DNA of 64,000 nt from Amorphus orientalis (GCF_030814015.1 NZ_JAUSUL010000001.1:710001-774000), one strand, 5' to 3'; shown: positions 47,442-57,278, counted from the stretch's first letter. A program made the numbers and translations. Notes: generated by a model not told the origin, from the sequence alone.

Positions 47442-47974
47442 GAAGCGCGTTCCTTCTCCCGGATGAGCCGTTCCACGTCCGGCCGTTCGTCCGCGTTGAC
47501 GAGTTCGATCAGAAAGGTGCGTGCGGCGGCCGAGGCTTCCGGGTCGAGCTTGGCCAGCGCCGCGGCGATCCGCGCGTTCTGCAGTTCCGACAGGCGATAG
47601 GCGAGGGCGTGGCCTTCGGCGGTGGTGTGCAGCAGCCGCTGGCGCCGGTCGGAGGCGCCCTGGCGCTGTTCGATGAAGCCCTTGTCGACCAGCTCCTTGA
47701 GGACCCGGCCCAGGCTCTGCTTGGTGATCTTGAGGATGGCGAGAAGCTCGGCCACGCGGATCCCGGGATTGCGGTCGACGAAATGCAGCACCCGGTGATG
47801 CGCACGCCAGAAGCCGTATTCCGCCAGAACGGAATCCGCCTCGCCCACGAAGTCGCGATAGGCGAAGAACAGCAGTTCGATCAGATCATAGCGCAGCCCG
47901 GCATCGGCGGGGGCGGCGTTGCGGTCACGGTCGAGCACGGTGCAGTCGAAACTCGCAGAAATTATGTCAGCCAT
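47438..47974 (-). CDS. petP: MarR family regulator (PetP-like)
   Basis: A 178-residue MarR protein with RVAELLAILKITKQSLGRVLKELVDKG as recognition region and a DRRQRLLHTT wing. It is the first gene of petP-petR-kinase and divergent from ilvE. An inverted repeat that overlaps its own start codon region suggests autorepression. Ligand and targets are unknown; the PetP name rests on the gene order and length. Confidence 0.88.
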   Translation of the reverse strand: MADIISASFDCTVLDRDRNAAPADAGLRYDLIELLFFAYRDFVGEADSVLAEYGFWRAHHRVLHFVDRNPGIRVAELLAILKITKQSLGRVLKELVDKGFIEQRQGASDRRQRLLHTTAEGHALAYRLSELQNARIAAALAKLDPEASAAARTFLIELVNADERPDVERLIREKERAS

Positions 47975-47983
47975 ATTGACATA
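47963..47983. promoter_or_regulatory. Inverted repeat overlapping the petP start
   Basis: TATGTCA-N7-TGACATA is a perfect 7-base inverted repeat that includes the petP ATG (47974). A protein bound there would block petP translation start or transcription, so it is a candidate autoregulatory site for this MarR protein. Confidence 0.5.
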
Positions 47984-47997
47984 TCGGGTTTTCGATC

Positions 47998-48025
47998 GTT
48001 ACGTAAAGGGGCGTCTTGACGTAAC
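47998..48025. promoter_or_regulatory. Second inverted repeat in the petP/ilvE gap
   Basis: GTTACGT and ACGTAAC form perfect 7-base arms separated by 14 bases, in the 221-base gap shared by petP and ilvE. TTGACG at 48016 overlaps the second arm and could be the -35 box of the ilvE promoter. Confidence 0.4.
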
Positions 48026-48195
48026 AATCCTTCTATTGGTGCTCTTGGGCGGTAGGGAGGCTGCCCAACCACGAATCCGCCAATATTCGGCGGTGACCTT
48101 AGCGGGGTTCCGATCGTCAGGCAAAGCCGACCGTCCGGCCGACGTCATATTCGTGCCTGGTCGGAAACAACAATACTCTCAAGGAGAAGTCGACC

Positions 48196-49101
48196 ATGGC
48201 TGGTGTGCCCTTCGACCAACGTGACGGAGAGATCTGGTTCAACGGCGCCTACGTGCCGTGGTCGGATGCCAAGGTTCACGTCCTCACCCACGGGCTTCAC
48301 TACGGAAGCAGCGTATTCGAAGGCGAGCGGGCCTATGGCGGCGAGATCTTCCGGCTGGAGGACCATACCGCGCGGCTGATCAAGTCCGGCGAGATCCTCG
48401 GCTTCAAGATTCCCTACACCGCGGAAGAGCTGAACCAGGCCCAGCGCGACCTCCTTGCCCGCTCCGGCCTCGTGGACGCCTATGTCCGCCCGGTCGCCTG
48501 GCGCGGCAGCGAGATGATGGGCGTGTCGGCCCAGAACAACACGATCAACGTGGCGATCGCGATCTGGGAGTGGCCGAGCTATTTCGATCCGGCGGAGCGC
48601 CTCAAGGGCATCCGTCTCGACATGGCGAAGTACCGCCGGCCCGACCCGCAGACCGCGCCGTCGACGGCCAAGGCAGCCGGCCTCTACATGATCTGCACGC
48701 TCTCCAAGCACGCCGCGGAGGCGAACGGCTATGCCGACGCGCTGATGCTGGACTGGCGCGGCTATGTCGCCGAGACGACCGGCGCGAACGTGTTCTTCGT
48801 GAAGGACGGCGTGCTGCACACGCCAAAGGCCGACTGCTTCCTGGCCGGAATCACCCGGGACACGGTGATCAAGCTGGCGCAGGCGCGGGGCATCGAGGTG
48901 CGCGAGCGCGTCATCATGCCGGAAGAGATGTCGGACATGGAAGAGTGCTTCCTGACCGGAACGGCCGCGGAAGTGACGCCGGTCTCCGAGATCGGTCCGT
49001 ACCGGTTCGAGGTCGGCGAGATCACGCGCACGCTGATGGCCGACTATCTGAACGAGGTCCAGCCGAAGTCGTCCACCATGCCCATGGCGGCCGCCGGCTG
49101 A
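48196..49101 (+). CDS. ilvE: Branched-chain-amino-acid aminotransferase
   Basis: IlvE is a fold IV PLP enzyme that moves the amino group between glutamate and Val, Leu or Ile. It is 301 residues: WFNGAYVPWSDAKVHVLTHGLHYGSSVFEG at the N-terminus, the PLP Lys in STAKAAGLY and the cofactor segment FLTGTAAEVTPVSEIG. It belongs to the alphaproteobacterial subtype. GGAG precedes the ATG and a strong terminator follows. It is divergent from petP. Confidence 0.95.
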   Translation: MAGVPFDQRDGEIWFNGAYVPWSDAKVHVLTHGLHYGSSVFEGERAYGGEIFRLEDHTARLIKSGEILGFKIPYTAEELNQAQRDLLARSGLVDAYVRPVAWRGSEMMGVSAQNNTINVAIAIWEWPSYFDPAERLKGIRLDMAKYRRPDPQTAPSTAKAAGLYMICTLSKHAAEANGYADALMLDWRGYVAETTGANVFFVKDGVLHTPKADCFLAGITRDTVIKLAQARGIEVRERVIMPEEMSDMEECFLTGTAAEVTPVSEIGPYRFEVGEITRTLMADYLNEVQPKSSTMPMAAAG

Positions 49102-49157
49102 TCGGTCGTATGTTCGATTGAGGGCCGCTGCCGAAAGGCGGCTGTCCCACTCCTGAG

Positions 49158-49184
49158 ACCCGCGGTCACCGGCCGCGGGTTTTT
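49158..49184 (+). terminator. Rho-independent terminator after ilvE
   Basis: ACCCGCGG and CCGCGGGT form a perfect 8-base stem around a 7-base loop, followed by four more T. It lies 57 bases after the ilvE stop. Confidence 0.88.
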
Positions 49185-49338
49185 CACGTCCGGGTGCCGG
49201 CAAGGTCGCGTCGGCGGCGCGCCGGCCTCAGGGGCCCGATTGCATCCGGATGTGGGTGGGGTCGTTGGATGGATCCGCTGCCCGGACCGGTCCGTCCGAG
49301 CCGAAGACGCCGCAGATTCACCAGATCGAGAAAGTGCT

Positions 49339-50208
49339 CTAGCCGCCCAACACCGGGGGCTTCCCGGAATCGATGCGGCGGATGCCTTCCTTGGCCGGCG
49401 GATACCCGGCCTCCAGCGTCAGCGCCCGGCTGTAGGCGCCGCGGGCCTTGTTGTAGTCGCCCTGGGCTTCCAGGGCGAGGCCGCGGTTGGCCCAGGCTTC
49501 CGCATAGGACCGGTTGAGGGCGAGGGCCTGATTGAAGTCGTCGAGCGCGGTGTCGATGTCGTTCAGCGCCAGATAGGAAACGCCGCGCCCGTTATAGGGC
49601 TCGGGGTTGTTCGGGCCGAGGCCGATCGCCGTGGCGAAGTCCTCGATGGCCCGCTGATGCTGGCCCTGGGCCTGATAGATCAGACCCCGGTTGTGGAAGG
49701 CGCGGGCATCGGAGGAATCGATCCGGATCGCCGAATTGAAATCCTGCAGCGCGCGACCGTCGTCGCCGTTCTGGCGGAACAGGTTACCGCGCCCGATCAG
49801 GGCGACGTCGTAGCTCGGATTGATGGCCAGCGCCGAGTTGTAGTCCTTCAGCGCGGCGTTCAGCTCGCCCATGCGCCGATAGACCAGCGCCCGGTTGGCG
49901 TAGGCCTGATAATAGCGCGGATTGAGCTGGATGGCGGTGTTGAAGTCCTCGATCGCCCGACGGTTGTCGCCGGCCTGCCCGTAGGCGGTGCCGCGGATGT
50001 TGTAGGCGGTCGGATCCTGGGGATTGGCCTCGACGACGCTGGTCAGCGACTGGATGTTGACCGCCGACCCCGCCCGGGGGTCGAGCACGCTGGACGCGCC
50101 GGAGACGCCGGCCCCGTCGGACTGGCAGGCAGCCAGCGTGAGTGCCGCAGCCACGAACAGTCCGCCGCGGGAGAGCCCGCCAATGGCTTTCTCGAGGGAC
50201 GATGCCAT
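49339..50208 (-). CDS. TPR-repeat lipoprotein (NlpI-like)
   Basis: A 289-residue lipoprotein with signal peptide SRGGLFVAAALTLAACQSDG (lipobox LAAC) and about six tetratricopeptide repeats such as AYNIRGTAYGQAGDNRRAIEDF and AYANRALVYRRMGELNAAL. Such proteins scaffold envelope enzymes; NlpI binds peptidoglycan hydrolases. Partners here are unknown. The frame extends 59 codons upstream, but the ATG at 50208 gives the signal peptide. It converges with ilvE; between them only the ilvE terminator is seen. Confidence 0.87.
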   Translation of the reverse strand: MASSLEKAIGGLSRGGLFVAAALTLAACQSDGAGVSGASSVLDPRAGSAVNIQSLTSVVEANPQDPTAYNIRGTAYGQAGDNRRAIEDFNTAIQLNPRYYQAYANRALVYRRMGELNAALKDYNSALAINPSYDVALIGRGNLFRQNGDDGRALQDFNSAIRIDSSDARAFHNRGLIYQAQGQHQRAIEDFATAIGLGPNNPEPYNGRGVSYLALNDIDTALDDFNQALALNRSYAEAWANRGLALEAQGDYNKARGAYSRALTLEAGYPPAKEGIRRIDSGKPPVLGG

Positions 50209-50404
50209 GTTCCGCCTCTTCGCATCCATCGCCCGATCCGCGTGCATCACGGGATCGAGGCAGCCTGTCCGCCAGTCGTTTCGAGACCGGTGATCGAGCG
50301 GACCAACGTCCGCCGATATCGAGGCAATGTCAGATGGGGAGGGCGGTGCCGCGCCTGCGACCGGACTGGCACCGGCTCGCCGCAAGGTCCCGCCCGGCAG
50401 ATCG

Positions 50405-50626
50405 TTAGCGCTTCTTGCCCGGAAGGAGGCCTTCGCGCTGCGCCCGCTTGCGTGCCAGCTTGCGCGCCCGGCGAACGGCTTCCGCCTTCTCGCGCGCCTT
50501 CTTCTCAGACGGCTTTTCGTAGTGGTTGCGCATCTTCATTTCCCGGAAGATGCCTTCACGCTGCATTTTCTTCTTCAGCGCCTTGAGAGCCTGGTCGACG
50601 TTGTTGTCACGAACGAGAACTTGCAC
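50405..50626 (-). CDS. rpsU: 30S ribosomal protein S21
   Basis: S21 is a small basic ribosomal protein that helps start-site recognition. The 73-residue protein starts with GTG ([20 protein letters not shown]), which the conserved alphaproteobacterial N-terminus fixes, and includes [19 protein letters not shown] and an Arg/Lys-rich end. The longer open frame upstream is not real. It stands alone between purK and the TPR lipoprotein. Confidence 0.95.
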   Translation of the reverse strand: MQVLVRDNNVDQALKALKKKMQREGIFREMKMRNHYEKPSEKKAREKAEAVRRARKLARKRAQREGLLPGKKR

Positions 50627-50912
50627 GTATCTGCCCTGCTTTCGCCTATTCCAAAATTCGTTTCGACTGCCGTTCCGCCGGATCTTTCCGACCGGAAACG
50701 GCGCATTCCTGTATCCCGGGATCGATGCGCCGGCCCGGCCAATTCGACGGCCAAGCCGCCAATCAGCCTCTATCCGACCTGCAATCAGGGGACAAAAACA
50801 ATCAGCCGCACGTTCCAAAAGGGAACGACGGACACCCTCGGCAATCTGCCAACAGGTCGCGGTGCATATCAGATCCGGCACGCCGTGTCCACGGCCCCCG
50901 GCGCCGCAATGC

Positions 50913-52013
50913 TCATCGTTCGCGGGGGCGGACCCGGTTGACGTGGCCCATTTTTCGCCCCGGCCGCACGTCCCGCTTGCCATAGAGATGGAGATGGGCG
51001 CCGGCTTCGGCAACCAGGTCCGGCCAGCGGTCGACGTCATGGCCGATCAGATTCTCCATCTCCACGTCGAAGTGCCGGTGGGGGGCGACCAGGGGCCAGC
51101 CGGCGACGGCACGGACGTGATTCTCGAACTGGGATGCGGCGGTCCCGTCCTGGGTCCAGTGCCCGGAGTTGTGGACGCGCGGCGCGATCTCGTTGGCGAT
51201 GAGGCGTTCGTCGTCGCCGCTGCCGACCACGAACAGTTCCACCGCGACGACCCCCACATGGCCGAGGGCGTCGGCGGTCTTGATCCCGATCTCGGCGGCT
51301 TCCTGGGCGGTGCGCGGCTCGATGTCCGCCGGAACCCGGCTGATTTTCAGGATGTGGTTCTCATGGCGGTTTTCCGCGATGTCGTAGACGACCGCCTGGC
51401 CGTCCTCGGAGCGTGCCACCACCACCGAGCACTCGATCCGGAAGTCGATGCGCTCCTCCAGGATCGCCGGCTGGCCGCCGATGGCGGCAAAGGCCCGTTC
51501 CGCATCGGAGGCGTCGCGGACCGTGGTCTGGCCCTTGCCGTCATAGCCGAAGCGGCGGGTCTTGAGGATCGCGGGGGCACCGGTCGTCTCCAGACCCGCG
51601 ACGATGTCGTCTTCGCCGTCGACGCGGGCATGGGCGGCGGTCGGCACGCCGATCTCTGCCAGGAAGCGGCGCTCCGAGAGCCGGTCCTGGGAGACGGCAA
51701 GCGACTTCGCGCCGGGCCGGATCGGGGCGTGCGGCGCGATCAGCTCCAGCGTTTCGGCCGGCACGTTCTCGAATTCGTAGGTGACCACGTCGACGCTCTC
51801 GGCGAAGGCCTTCAGCGCCTCGGTATCGGTGTACTCGGCGACGGTGTGGCGGGCCGCGACCCGGAAGGCGGGGCTGTCGGGATCGGGACAGAAGACATGG
51901 CAGTCGAGGCCGAGCGGTCCCGCGGCGAGCGCGATCATGCGGCCGAGCTGGCCGCCGCCGAGAATGCCGATGGTGCCGCCGGGCGAAAGGGCGGCGGGGG
52001 AGAGGTCACTCAT
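50913..52013 (-). CDS. purK: N5-carboxyaminoimidazole ribonucleotide synthase
   Basis: PurK uses ATP and bicarbonate to make N5-CAIR from AIR, in purine synthesis. The 366-residue ATP-grasp protein has [24 protein letters not shown] and [13 protein letters not shown] as family signatures. The ATG at 52013 overlaps the end of purE by 8 bases, so the pair is translationally coupled. It ends 286 bases from rpsU; that gap shows no clear terminator. Confidence 0.96.
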   Translation of the reverse strand: MSDLSPAALSPGGTIGILGGGQLGRMIALAAGPLGLDCHVFCPDPDSPAFRVAARHTVAEYTDTEALKAFAESVDVVTYEFENVPAETLELIAPHAPIRPGAKSLAVSQDRLSERRFLAEIGVPTAAHARVDGEDDIVAGLETTGAPAILKTRRFGYDGKGQTTVRDASDAERAFAAIGGQPAILEERIDFRIECSVVVARSEDGQAVVYDIAENRHENHILKISRVPADIEPRTAQEAAEIGIKTADALGHVGVVAVELFVVGSGDDERLIANEIAPRVHNSGHWTQDGTAASQFENHVRAVAGWPLVAPHRHFDVEMENLIGHDVDRWPDLVAEAGAHLHLYGKRDVRPGRKMGHVNRVRPRER

Positions 52014-52503
52014 CGCGGACGGGATGCTCGGCGACGGCCGCACTCTGCTCGGCGCGCCATTCGGCGAGGCGGGCGGCGAGGGCGTCGTCGGAGAGCGCCA
52101 GGACGGAGGCGGCGAGAAGGGCGGCGTTGACCGCGCCGGCGCGGCCGATGGCCAGCGTGCCGACCGGGACGCCGGCAGGCATCTGCACGATGGACAGCAG
52201 GCTGTCCTGGCCGGACAGGGCGCGGCTTTCCACGGGCACCCCGAAGACCGGGAGCGTTGTCAGCGCGGCCGTCATACCAGGAAGGTGCGCGGCGCCGCCG
52301 GCGCCGGCGATGATGACCTTGACGCCGCGCTCGCGCGCCGACTTGGCGAAGTCGACCATCCGCTCCGGCGTCCGGTGCGCCGAGACGATGCGGGCGTCAT
52401 AGCCGACACCGAGCGCGTCGAGGGTGTCGGTGGAATGGCGCATGGTGCTCCAGTCGGACTGGCTTCCCATGATGACCGCGACCGGCGGCGCGGGTGAGGC
52501 CAT
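52006..52503 (-). CDS. purE: N5-carboxyaminoimidazole ribonucleotide mutase
   Basis: PurE (class I) converts N5-CAIR to CAIR. It is 165 residues with the active-site segments [10 protein letters not shown] and [10 protein letters not shown] and the [11 protein letters not shown] loop. It is the first gene of purE-purK, 139 bases downstream of a DUF465 gene on the same strand. Confidence 0.96.
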   Translation of the reverse strand: MASPAPPVAVIMGSQSDWSTMRHSTDTLDALGVGYDARIVSAHRTPERMVDFAKSARERGVKVIIAGAGGAAHLPGMTAALTTLPVFGVPVESRALSGQDSLLSIVQMPAGVPVGTLAIGRAGAVNAALLAASVLALSDDALAARLAEWRAEQSAAVAEHPVRDE

Positions 52504-52642
52504 GGCGGCGGGCTCCTCTCGTGGCGTTCAACCGCTCTCCGCTGCCGATCGTTCATGACCGGCGAATGACGGCCCGGGCAACGGAAAGCGCGCCCATTAG
52601 CGAAGCTCGCGGCGGGGCGCAAGAGCAACTTGGGGATGTCGG

Positions 52643-52849
52643 TCAGGCGATGATGTCGGGGAGGATGACGTCTTCGAGGTAGTGAATGCGGTCCTTGAGC
52701 TGCAACTTGCGCTTCTTCAGGCGCTGGATCTGCAACTGGTCGCCCGCGCCGGGCATGGAAAGTGCGGCGATCGCCACGTCGAGATCCCGATGCTCCTCCC
52801 TGAGGCGCATCAGTTCCTGATACGCCGCCTCGGCGTCCTGTTCGCCCAT
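52643..52849 (-). CDS. DUF465 (YdcH) small protein
   Basis: A 68-residue protein of the YdcH family, a helical hairpin: AYQELMRLREEHRDLDVAIAAL and LQIQRLKKRKLQLKDRIHYLED. The function is unknown. The start is ATG at 52849 with GGGAG about 10 bases upstream; an in-frame GTG at 52858 is too close to that site. It is divergent from a second, related gene at 53061. Confidence 0.87.
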   Translation of the reverse strand: MGEQDAEAAYQELMRLREEHRDLDVAIAALSMPGAGDQLQIQRLKKRKLQLKDRIHYLEDVILPDIIA

Positions 52850-53060
52850 GGCCGACACACTCCCGCCGCGCCAGTTAAAATCACATTTTCTGCGAGGTTC
52901 TATAGCATGCTTCGCCGAGGGTCGGGAGAGCGGCGGATCGATGCCGGCGGTTTTTTGCCGGCGAACCCTTTCTGTGCCGCCTCGCGAGACCCAAATCAGT
53001 AAGAGGAGGCTCCGGCTTCCTTGCCCGACCTATGAACGTGTTTGTTCCAGGAGGTTTGCG

Positions 53061-53258
53061 ATGACGATTGATGCGCATGTTGCCGAGCTGGAGCGTCGCC
53101 ATGCGGCGCTGGAACAGGAACTCCACACGGCGATGATGCAGCCGGCAACCGATGACCTCACGGTGGCCGACATCAAGCGGCGCAAACTGGCACTCAAGGA
53201 CGAGATCGAACGCCTCCGACAGCCCAACGGCCATGCCATGGCCAGCGGCAGAGGCTGA
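53061..53258 (+). CDS. DUF465 (YdcH) small protein
   Basis: A 65-residue YdcH-type helical hairpin, IDAHVAELERRHAALEQEL and LTVADIKRRKLALKDEIERL, similar to the gene at 52643. GGAGG lies 6 bases before the ATG. The upstream open frame has no support. Two divergent paralogues next to purE recur in Alphaproteobacteria; function unknown. Confidence 0.87.
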   Translation: MTIDAHVAELERRHAALEQELHTAMMQPATDDLTVADIKRRKLALKDEIERLRQPNGHAMASGRG

Positions 53259-53369
53259 CGGAGAGCCGGCCGGACCGGCGCGGCCCGGTCCTTCCCTGAC
53301 ATGACGAGCGTTTGACCCGGCGGGTCCCGTTCGCCCGCCGGGCGACGTGATTCGGGACGGCGCTGGCGC

Positions 53370-54134
53370 TCAGACGAGGCCGGCGATGCCGTCCCACATC
53401 AGCTTCAGGCCGATCACGAAGACGAACACGTAGATCACCCGGAAGAACAGCTGCTGCGGCACGATCCGCACCAGCCAGACCCCGAACAGCGTGGCCAGCA
53501 CGGCAACCGGCAGCAGCGTGGCGGACGTCGCCAGGTTGCGTCCGGAGAACTGGCCGAGCGCGAAATAAGGCACGAGCTTCGCCGCGTTGAGGGTGAAGAA
53601 GAAATAGACGCCGGTGCCGGCGAACACCCGTTTCTCCAGTCCGAGCGGTAGGGTGTACATCTGATAGGGCGGGCCGCCGGCGTGGCTGACGAAGCTGGTG
53701 AAGCCGGCGACCAGGCCCCAGAGCGTCCCCTTGACCGGGCTATGCCCCCGGGGCCCGTCCGGCTGCCGGCGCAGATATTTCCGGCCCCAGTGGTCCAGCG
53801 AGAACAGGACCGCCACGGAGCCGATGATGAGCCGCACCATCGCCTCGTCCACGTAAGCCGCCAGCAGATAGCCGAGGCCGACGCCGACGAGCGCGCCAGG
53901 CAGCGTCATCGCCAGAACCGTGACGTCGAAGGTCCGCCGGTAGGAGGCCACGGCGATCAGATCCATCACGATGAGGATGGGCAGCATGATGCCCGCCGCC
54001 CGGATCGGCGAGATCGCGAGCGCCATCAGCGGCACGCCGAGAATGGCGATGGAGCCTCCGAACCCGCCCTTGGAAATCCCGACCAGAATGACCGCCGGGA
54101 TCGCGAACAGGTAGAATGTCGGGTCGGTGATCAT
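53370..54134 (-). CDS. TauE/SafE family sulfite/sulfonate exporter-like permease
   Basis: A 254-residue membrane protein with about eight spans. AVILVGISKGGFGGSIAILGVPLMAL at the N-terminus and FTSFVSHAGGPPYQMYTLPL in the middle are the two TauE halves. Family members are linked to export of sulfite, sulfoacetate or similar anions, so the substrate is uncertain. The start at 54134 (MITDPTFYLF) is preferred to a longer form from 54185. It is divergent from prpE. Confidence 0.88.
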   Translation of the reverse strand: MITDPTFYLFAIPAVILVGISKGGFGGSIAILGVPLMALAISPIRAAGIMLPILIVMDLIAVASYRRTFDVTVLAMTLPGALVGVGLGYLLAAYVDEAMVRLIIGSVAVLFSLDHWGRKYLRRQPDGPRGHSPVKGTLWGLVAGFTSFVSHAGGPPYQMYTLPLGLEKRVFAGTGVYFFFTLNAAKLVPYFALGQFSGRNLATSATLLPVAVLATLFGVWLVRIVPQQLFFRVIYVFVFVIGLKLMWDGIAGLV

Positions 54135-54298
54135 GAAAACCGCTTGCCGGAGAGGCACCTTGGTGTTGCGTTTGACATTCGGCAAAGCGCGGGAGGGCGT
54201 CGTCGTGCAAACGACGGGGAACGCGCCGCGCGCGACTTGTCGGCGGGCATCGGTCTAACCGATCCTGACAACGGGCGGAACGGTCTCGGGAGGACGCC

Positions 54299-56221
54299 AT
54301 GACAAAACAAAGCTACAGCTCGGTCTACGACGCCTGGAAAGCGGATCCGGACGGGTTCTGGATGGACGCGGCGGATGCGATCGATTGGACCACGCCGCCG
54401 ACCCGGGCCTTCGATCCCGACGCGGGCGCCTATGGCCGCTGGTTCCCCGATGCCGCCGGCAACACCTGCTACAACTGCGTCGACCGGCACGTCGAGCGCG
54501 GACGGCCGGGGCAGGCCGCGGTGATCTACGATTCCCCGATCAGCGGAAAGAAGCGGACGATCACCTACGCCGAGCTGAAGCGCGACGTCGAGGCGATGGC
54601 GGCGGTGTTCCTCGACAAGGGCGTCCAGAAGGGCGACCGCGTCATCCTCTACATGCCGATGATCCCGGAAGCGCTGATTGCGATGCTCGCCTGCGCGCGG
54701 ATCGGCGCCATCCATTCCGTGGTGTTCGGTGGCTTCGCGGCCCACGAACTGGCCACCCGGATCAACGACAGCACGCCGAAGCTGATCGTCTGCGCGTCCT
54801 GCGGGCTGGAGCCGGGCCGGGTGGTGGCCTACAAGCCGCTGGTGGATGCCGCGGTCGCGGAGGCGACCCACAAGCCGGACGCCGTGCTGGTCTGGCAGCG
54901 CGAGGAGCATCGGGCGGACCTGGACCAGCCCCACGATCACGAACTCAACACGCTCGTTGAAGATGCCGAAGTGCGGCACCGGGAAGTGCCGTGCGTTCCG
55001 GTGGCGGCCACCGATCCCCTCTACATCCTCTACACGTCCGGAACCACCGGCCAGCCGAAGGGTGTGGTCCGCGACACCGGCGGGCACATGGTGGCGCTCG
55101 CCTGGACCATGAAGAACGTCTACGGCGTCGAGCCGGGCGAGGTGTTCTGGGCGGCGTCCGACGTCGGCTGGGTGGTCGGCCATTCCTACATCGTCTACGC
55201 GCCGCTGCTGTGCGGCTGCACGACCGTCCTGTTCGAGGGCAAGCCGGTGGGCACGCCCGACGCCGGCACCTTCTGGCGGGTCGCCTCCGAGCACAATGTC
55301 GCCGCCCTGTTCACCGCGCCCACGGCACTCCGCGCGATCAAGAAGGAGGATCCCGACGGCAAGCTCGCGGCCGACTACAATCTGACGTCGTTCCGAACGC
55401 TTTTTCTGGCCGGCGAACGGGCCGATCCGGATTCCATCCAGTGGGCCGAGCGCGCGCTCGGCGTGCCGGTGATCGATCACTGGTGGCAGACGGAGACCGG
55501 CTGGGCGATCGCGGCGAACCCGGTGGGCATCGAGCTGCTTCCGGTGAAGCTCGGCTCGCCGACGGTGGCGATGCCCGGCTACGACATCCAGGTGGTGGAC
55601 GAAGGCGGACAGCCGGTCGCGGCCGGCGATCTCGGCAACATCGTGGTCAAGCTGCCGCTCCCGCCGGGCTGCCTGCCGACGCTGTGGGGCGACGATGCCC
55701 GCTTCCGGCGCGCCTATCTGGAGACGTTCCCTGGCTACTACCAGACGGCCGACGCGGGCTATGTCGACGAGGACGGCTATCTGTTCATCATGTCGCGCAC
55801 CGACGACATCATCAACGTGGCCGGCCATCGCCTGTCGACGGGGGCGATGGAGGAGGTGATCTCCGGCCATCCGGCCGTCGCCGAGTGCGCCGTCATCGGC
55901 GTCACCGACTCGCTCAAGGGCCAGGTCCCGTGCGGCTTCATCGTGCTGAAATCGGGCGTCACCCAGTCCCACGGCGAGATCGAGCAGGAGCTGGTCAAGC
56001 GGATCCGCGACCAGATCGGACCTGTCGCGGCCCTCAAGCTCGTGGTCACCGTGGAGCGGCTGCCCAAGACCCGGTCGGGCAAGATCCTGCGCGGCACGAT
56101 GCGGGCCATCGCCGACGGTGAAACCTACCGTATGCCCGCGACCATCGACGATCCGGCGATCCTGGACGAGATCGACGCGGCGATCCGCCAGCGCGGCGTC
56201 GGCCGGCAGGCAGCCGGATAG
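54299..56221 (+). CDS. prpE: Propionyl-CoA synthetase
   Basis: An AMP-forming short-chain acyl-CoA synthetase of 640 residues. The P-loop YTSGTTGQPKG, the WWQTETG motif and the catalytic Lys in PKTRSGKILRG are present. The N-terminus (YDAWKADPDGFWMDAADAIDW) and the whole sequence are closer to PrpE than to acetyl-CoA synthetase AcsA; acetate may also be used. GGGAGG lies 5 bases before the ATG. Confidence 0.92.
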   Translation: MTKQSYSSVYDAWKADPDGFWMDAADAIDWTTPPTRAFDPDAGAYGRWFPDAAGNTCYNCVDRHVERGRPGQAAVIYDSPISGKKRTITYAELKRDVEAMAAVFLDKGVQKGDRVILYMPMIPEALIAMLACARIGAIHSVVFGGFAAHELATRINDSTPKLIVCASCGLEPGRVVAYKPLVDAAVAEATHKPDAVLVWQREEHRADLDQPHDHELNTLVEDAEVRHREVPCVPVAATDPLYILYTSGTTGQPKGVVRDTGGHMVALAWTMKNVYGVEPGEVFWAASDVGWVVGHSYIVYAPLLCGCTTVLFEGKPVGTPDAGTFWRVASEHNVAALFTAPTALRAIKKEDPDGKLAADYNLTSFRTLFLAGERADPDSIQWAERALGVPVIDHWWQTETGWAIAANPVGIELLPVKLGSPTVAMPGYDIQVVDEGGQPVAAGDLGNIVVKLPLPPGCLPTLWGDDARFRRAYLETFPGYYQTADAGYVDEDGYLFIMSRTDDIINVAGHRLSTGAMEEVISGHPAVAECAVIGVTDSLKGQVPCGFIVLKSGVTQSHGEIEQELVKRIRDQIGPVAALKLVVTVERLPKTRSGKILRGTMRAIADGETYRMPATIDDPAILDEIDAAIRQRGVGRQAAG

Positions 56222-56489
56222 GGCCTTTCACCGCGTCACGGAAGCGCCGATCGCCTCTAACCCTTCGTTTTGACGCATTTCCGGGCGGCGAACCGGCTCC
56301 CGCTTCGCCTGGAAATGCTCGTGAGCAGACCCGAAACCGGGGAGCGGTGCGAACGGGCGATTGAACCGCGACGCCGCTTCCGGCAACGTAGCCGGCAACC
56401 GCGCCCGTCCGACCGGCGGGCGCCGACATCGCCCTCCGTCCCACTCGGGCGCCATCGAGAGCCCGCGCGCGAAGGAACCTGCTCGAACC

Positions 56490-57278
56490 ATGCTTCTCCA
56501 GAACAAGGTCGCGATCGTCACCGGCGGCGCTCGCGGGATCGGCTATGCCGTCGCCCGCCGCCTTCTCAACGATGGTGCCAAGGTCGTCATAGCCGACATT
56601 GAGGACGACCTGGTCGAAAAGGCCGCCGGCGAGCTGTCCCCGCTCGGCGACGTGCTGCCGATCGTCTGCGACGTGGGCGAGCGGCTCGACGTCCGCAATC
56701 TGATCGCGGCGACGCTCGACGCCCACGGCCAGATCGACGTGCTGGTCAACAATGCCGGCATCGTCCACGGGGCGGATTTCCTCGAGGTCGAGGAAGAGGA
56801 TTTCGACCGGGTCCTGCGCGTGAACCTCAAGGGCGCGTTCCTGGTGGCCCAGGCCGTGGCCCGGCACATGGTCGAACGGGTCGAGGCGGGGGCGGCGCCG
56901 GGATCGATCATCAACATGTCGAGCATCAACGCGGTGTTCGCGCTGCCCAACCAGGTGCCCTATTCGATCTCCAAGGGCGGCATCAGCCAGCTCACCAAGG
57001 CGGCGGCGATCTCGCTGGCGCCCTACGGGATCCGCGTGAACGCCGTGGGTCCGGGCTCGATCGCGACGGAGATGCTGAAGAAGGTCGCCCGAGAGGATCC
57101 GAACGCGAACCGCACGATGCTGTCGCGGACCCCGCTGGGCCGCCTCGGCGATCCGTCGGAAATCGCCGCGGTGGTCGCCTTCCTCGCCTCCGAGGATGCC
57201 AGCTACGTCACCGGGCAGACGATCTACGCCGACGGCGGACGCCTGCCGCTGAACTATCTGGTGCCGGTCGAGGACTGA
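56490..57278 (+). CDS. SDR family oxidoreductase
   Basis: A 262-residue classical short-chain dehydrogenase: cofactor loop TGGARGIGYA, NNAG, and Ser-Tyr-Lys in MSSINAVFALPNQVPYSISKG. The Asp at the end of the second strand (IADIEDD) favours NAD. The substrate is unknown. The frame is open for 43 codons upstream, but MLLQNKVAIVTGGARG is the family start. It is 268 bases downstream of prpE, with nothing seen between them, and its stop is 30 bases from the convergent cyclase. Confidence 0.87.
   Translation: MLLQNKVAIVTGGARGIGYAVARRLLNDGAKVVIADIEDDLVEKAAGELSPLGDVLPIVCDVGERLDVRNLIAATLDAHGQIDVLVNNAGIVHGADFLEVEEEDFDRVLRVNLKGAFLVAQAVARHMVERVEAGAAPGSIINMSSINAVFALPNQVPYSISKGGISQLTKAAAISLAPYGIRVNAVGPGSIATEMLKKVAREDPNANRTMLSRTPLGRLGDPSEIAAVVAFLASEDASYVTGQTIYADGGRLPLNYLVPVED

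Noticed and set aside
50805-50850. Hairpin CGTTCC/GGAACG with a TTGTTTTTG tract after purK
   Set aside because: The stem is only 6 bases and the T-rich stretch begins about 10 bases later, so I did not call it a terminator.
52935-52965. GCCGGC-N8-GCCGGC hairpin in the gap between the DUF465 genes
   Set aside because: The T residues lie in the loop rather than after the stem, and no transcript is known to end there.
54299-56221. Acetyl-CoA synthetase (acsA) as identity
   Set aside because: The N-terminal region and spacing fit PrpE better; a broad substrate range is still possible.
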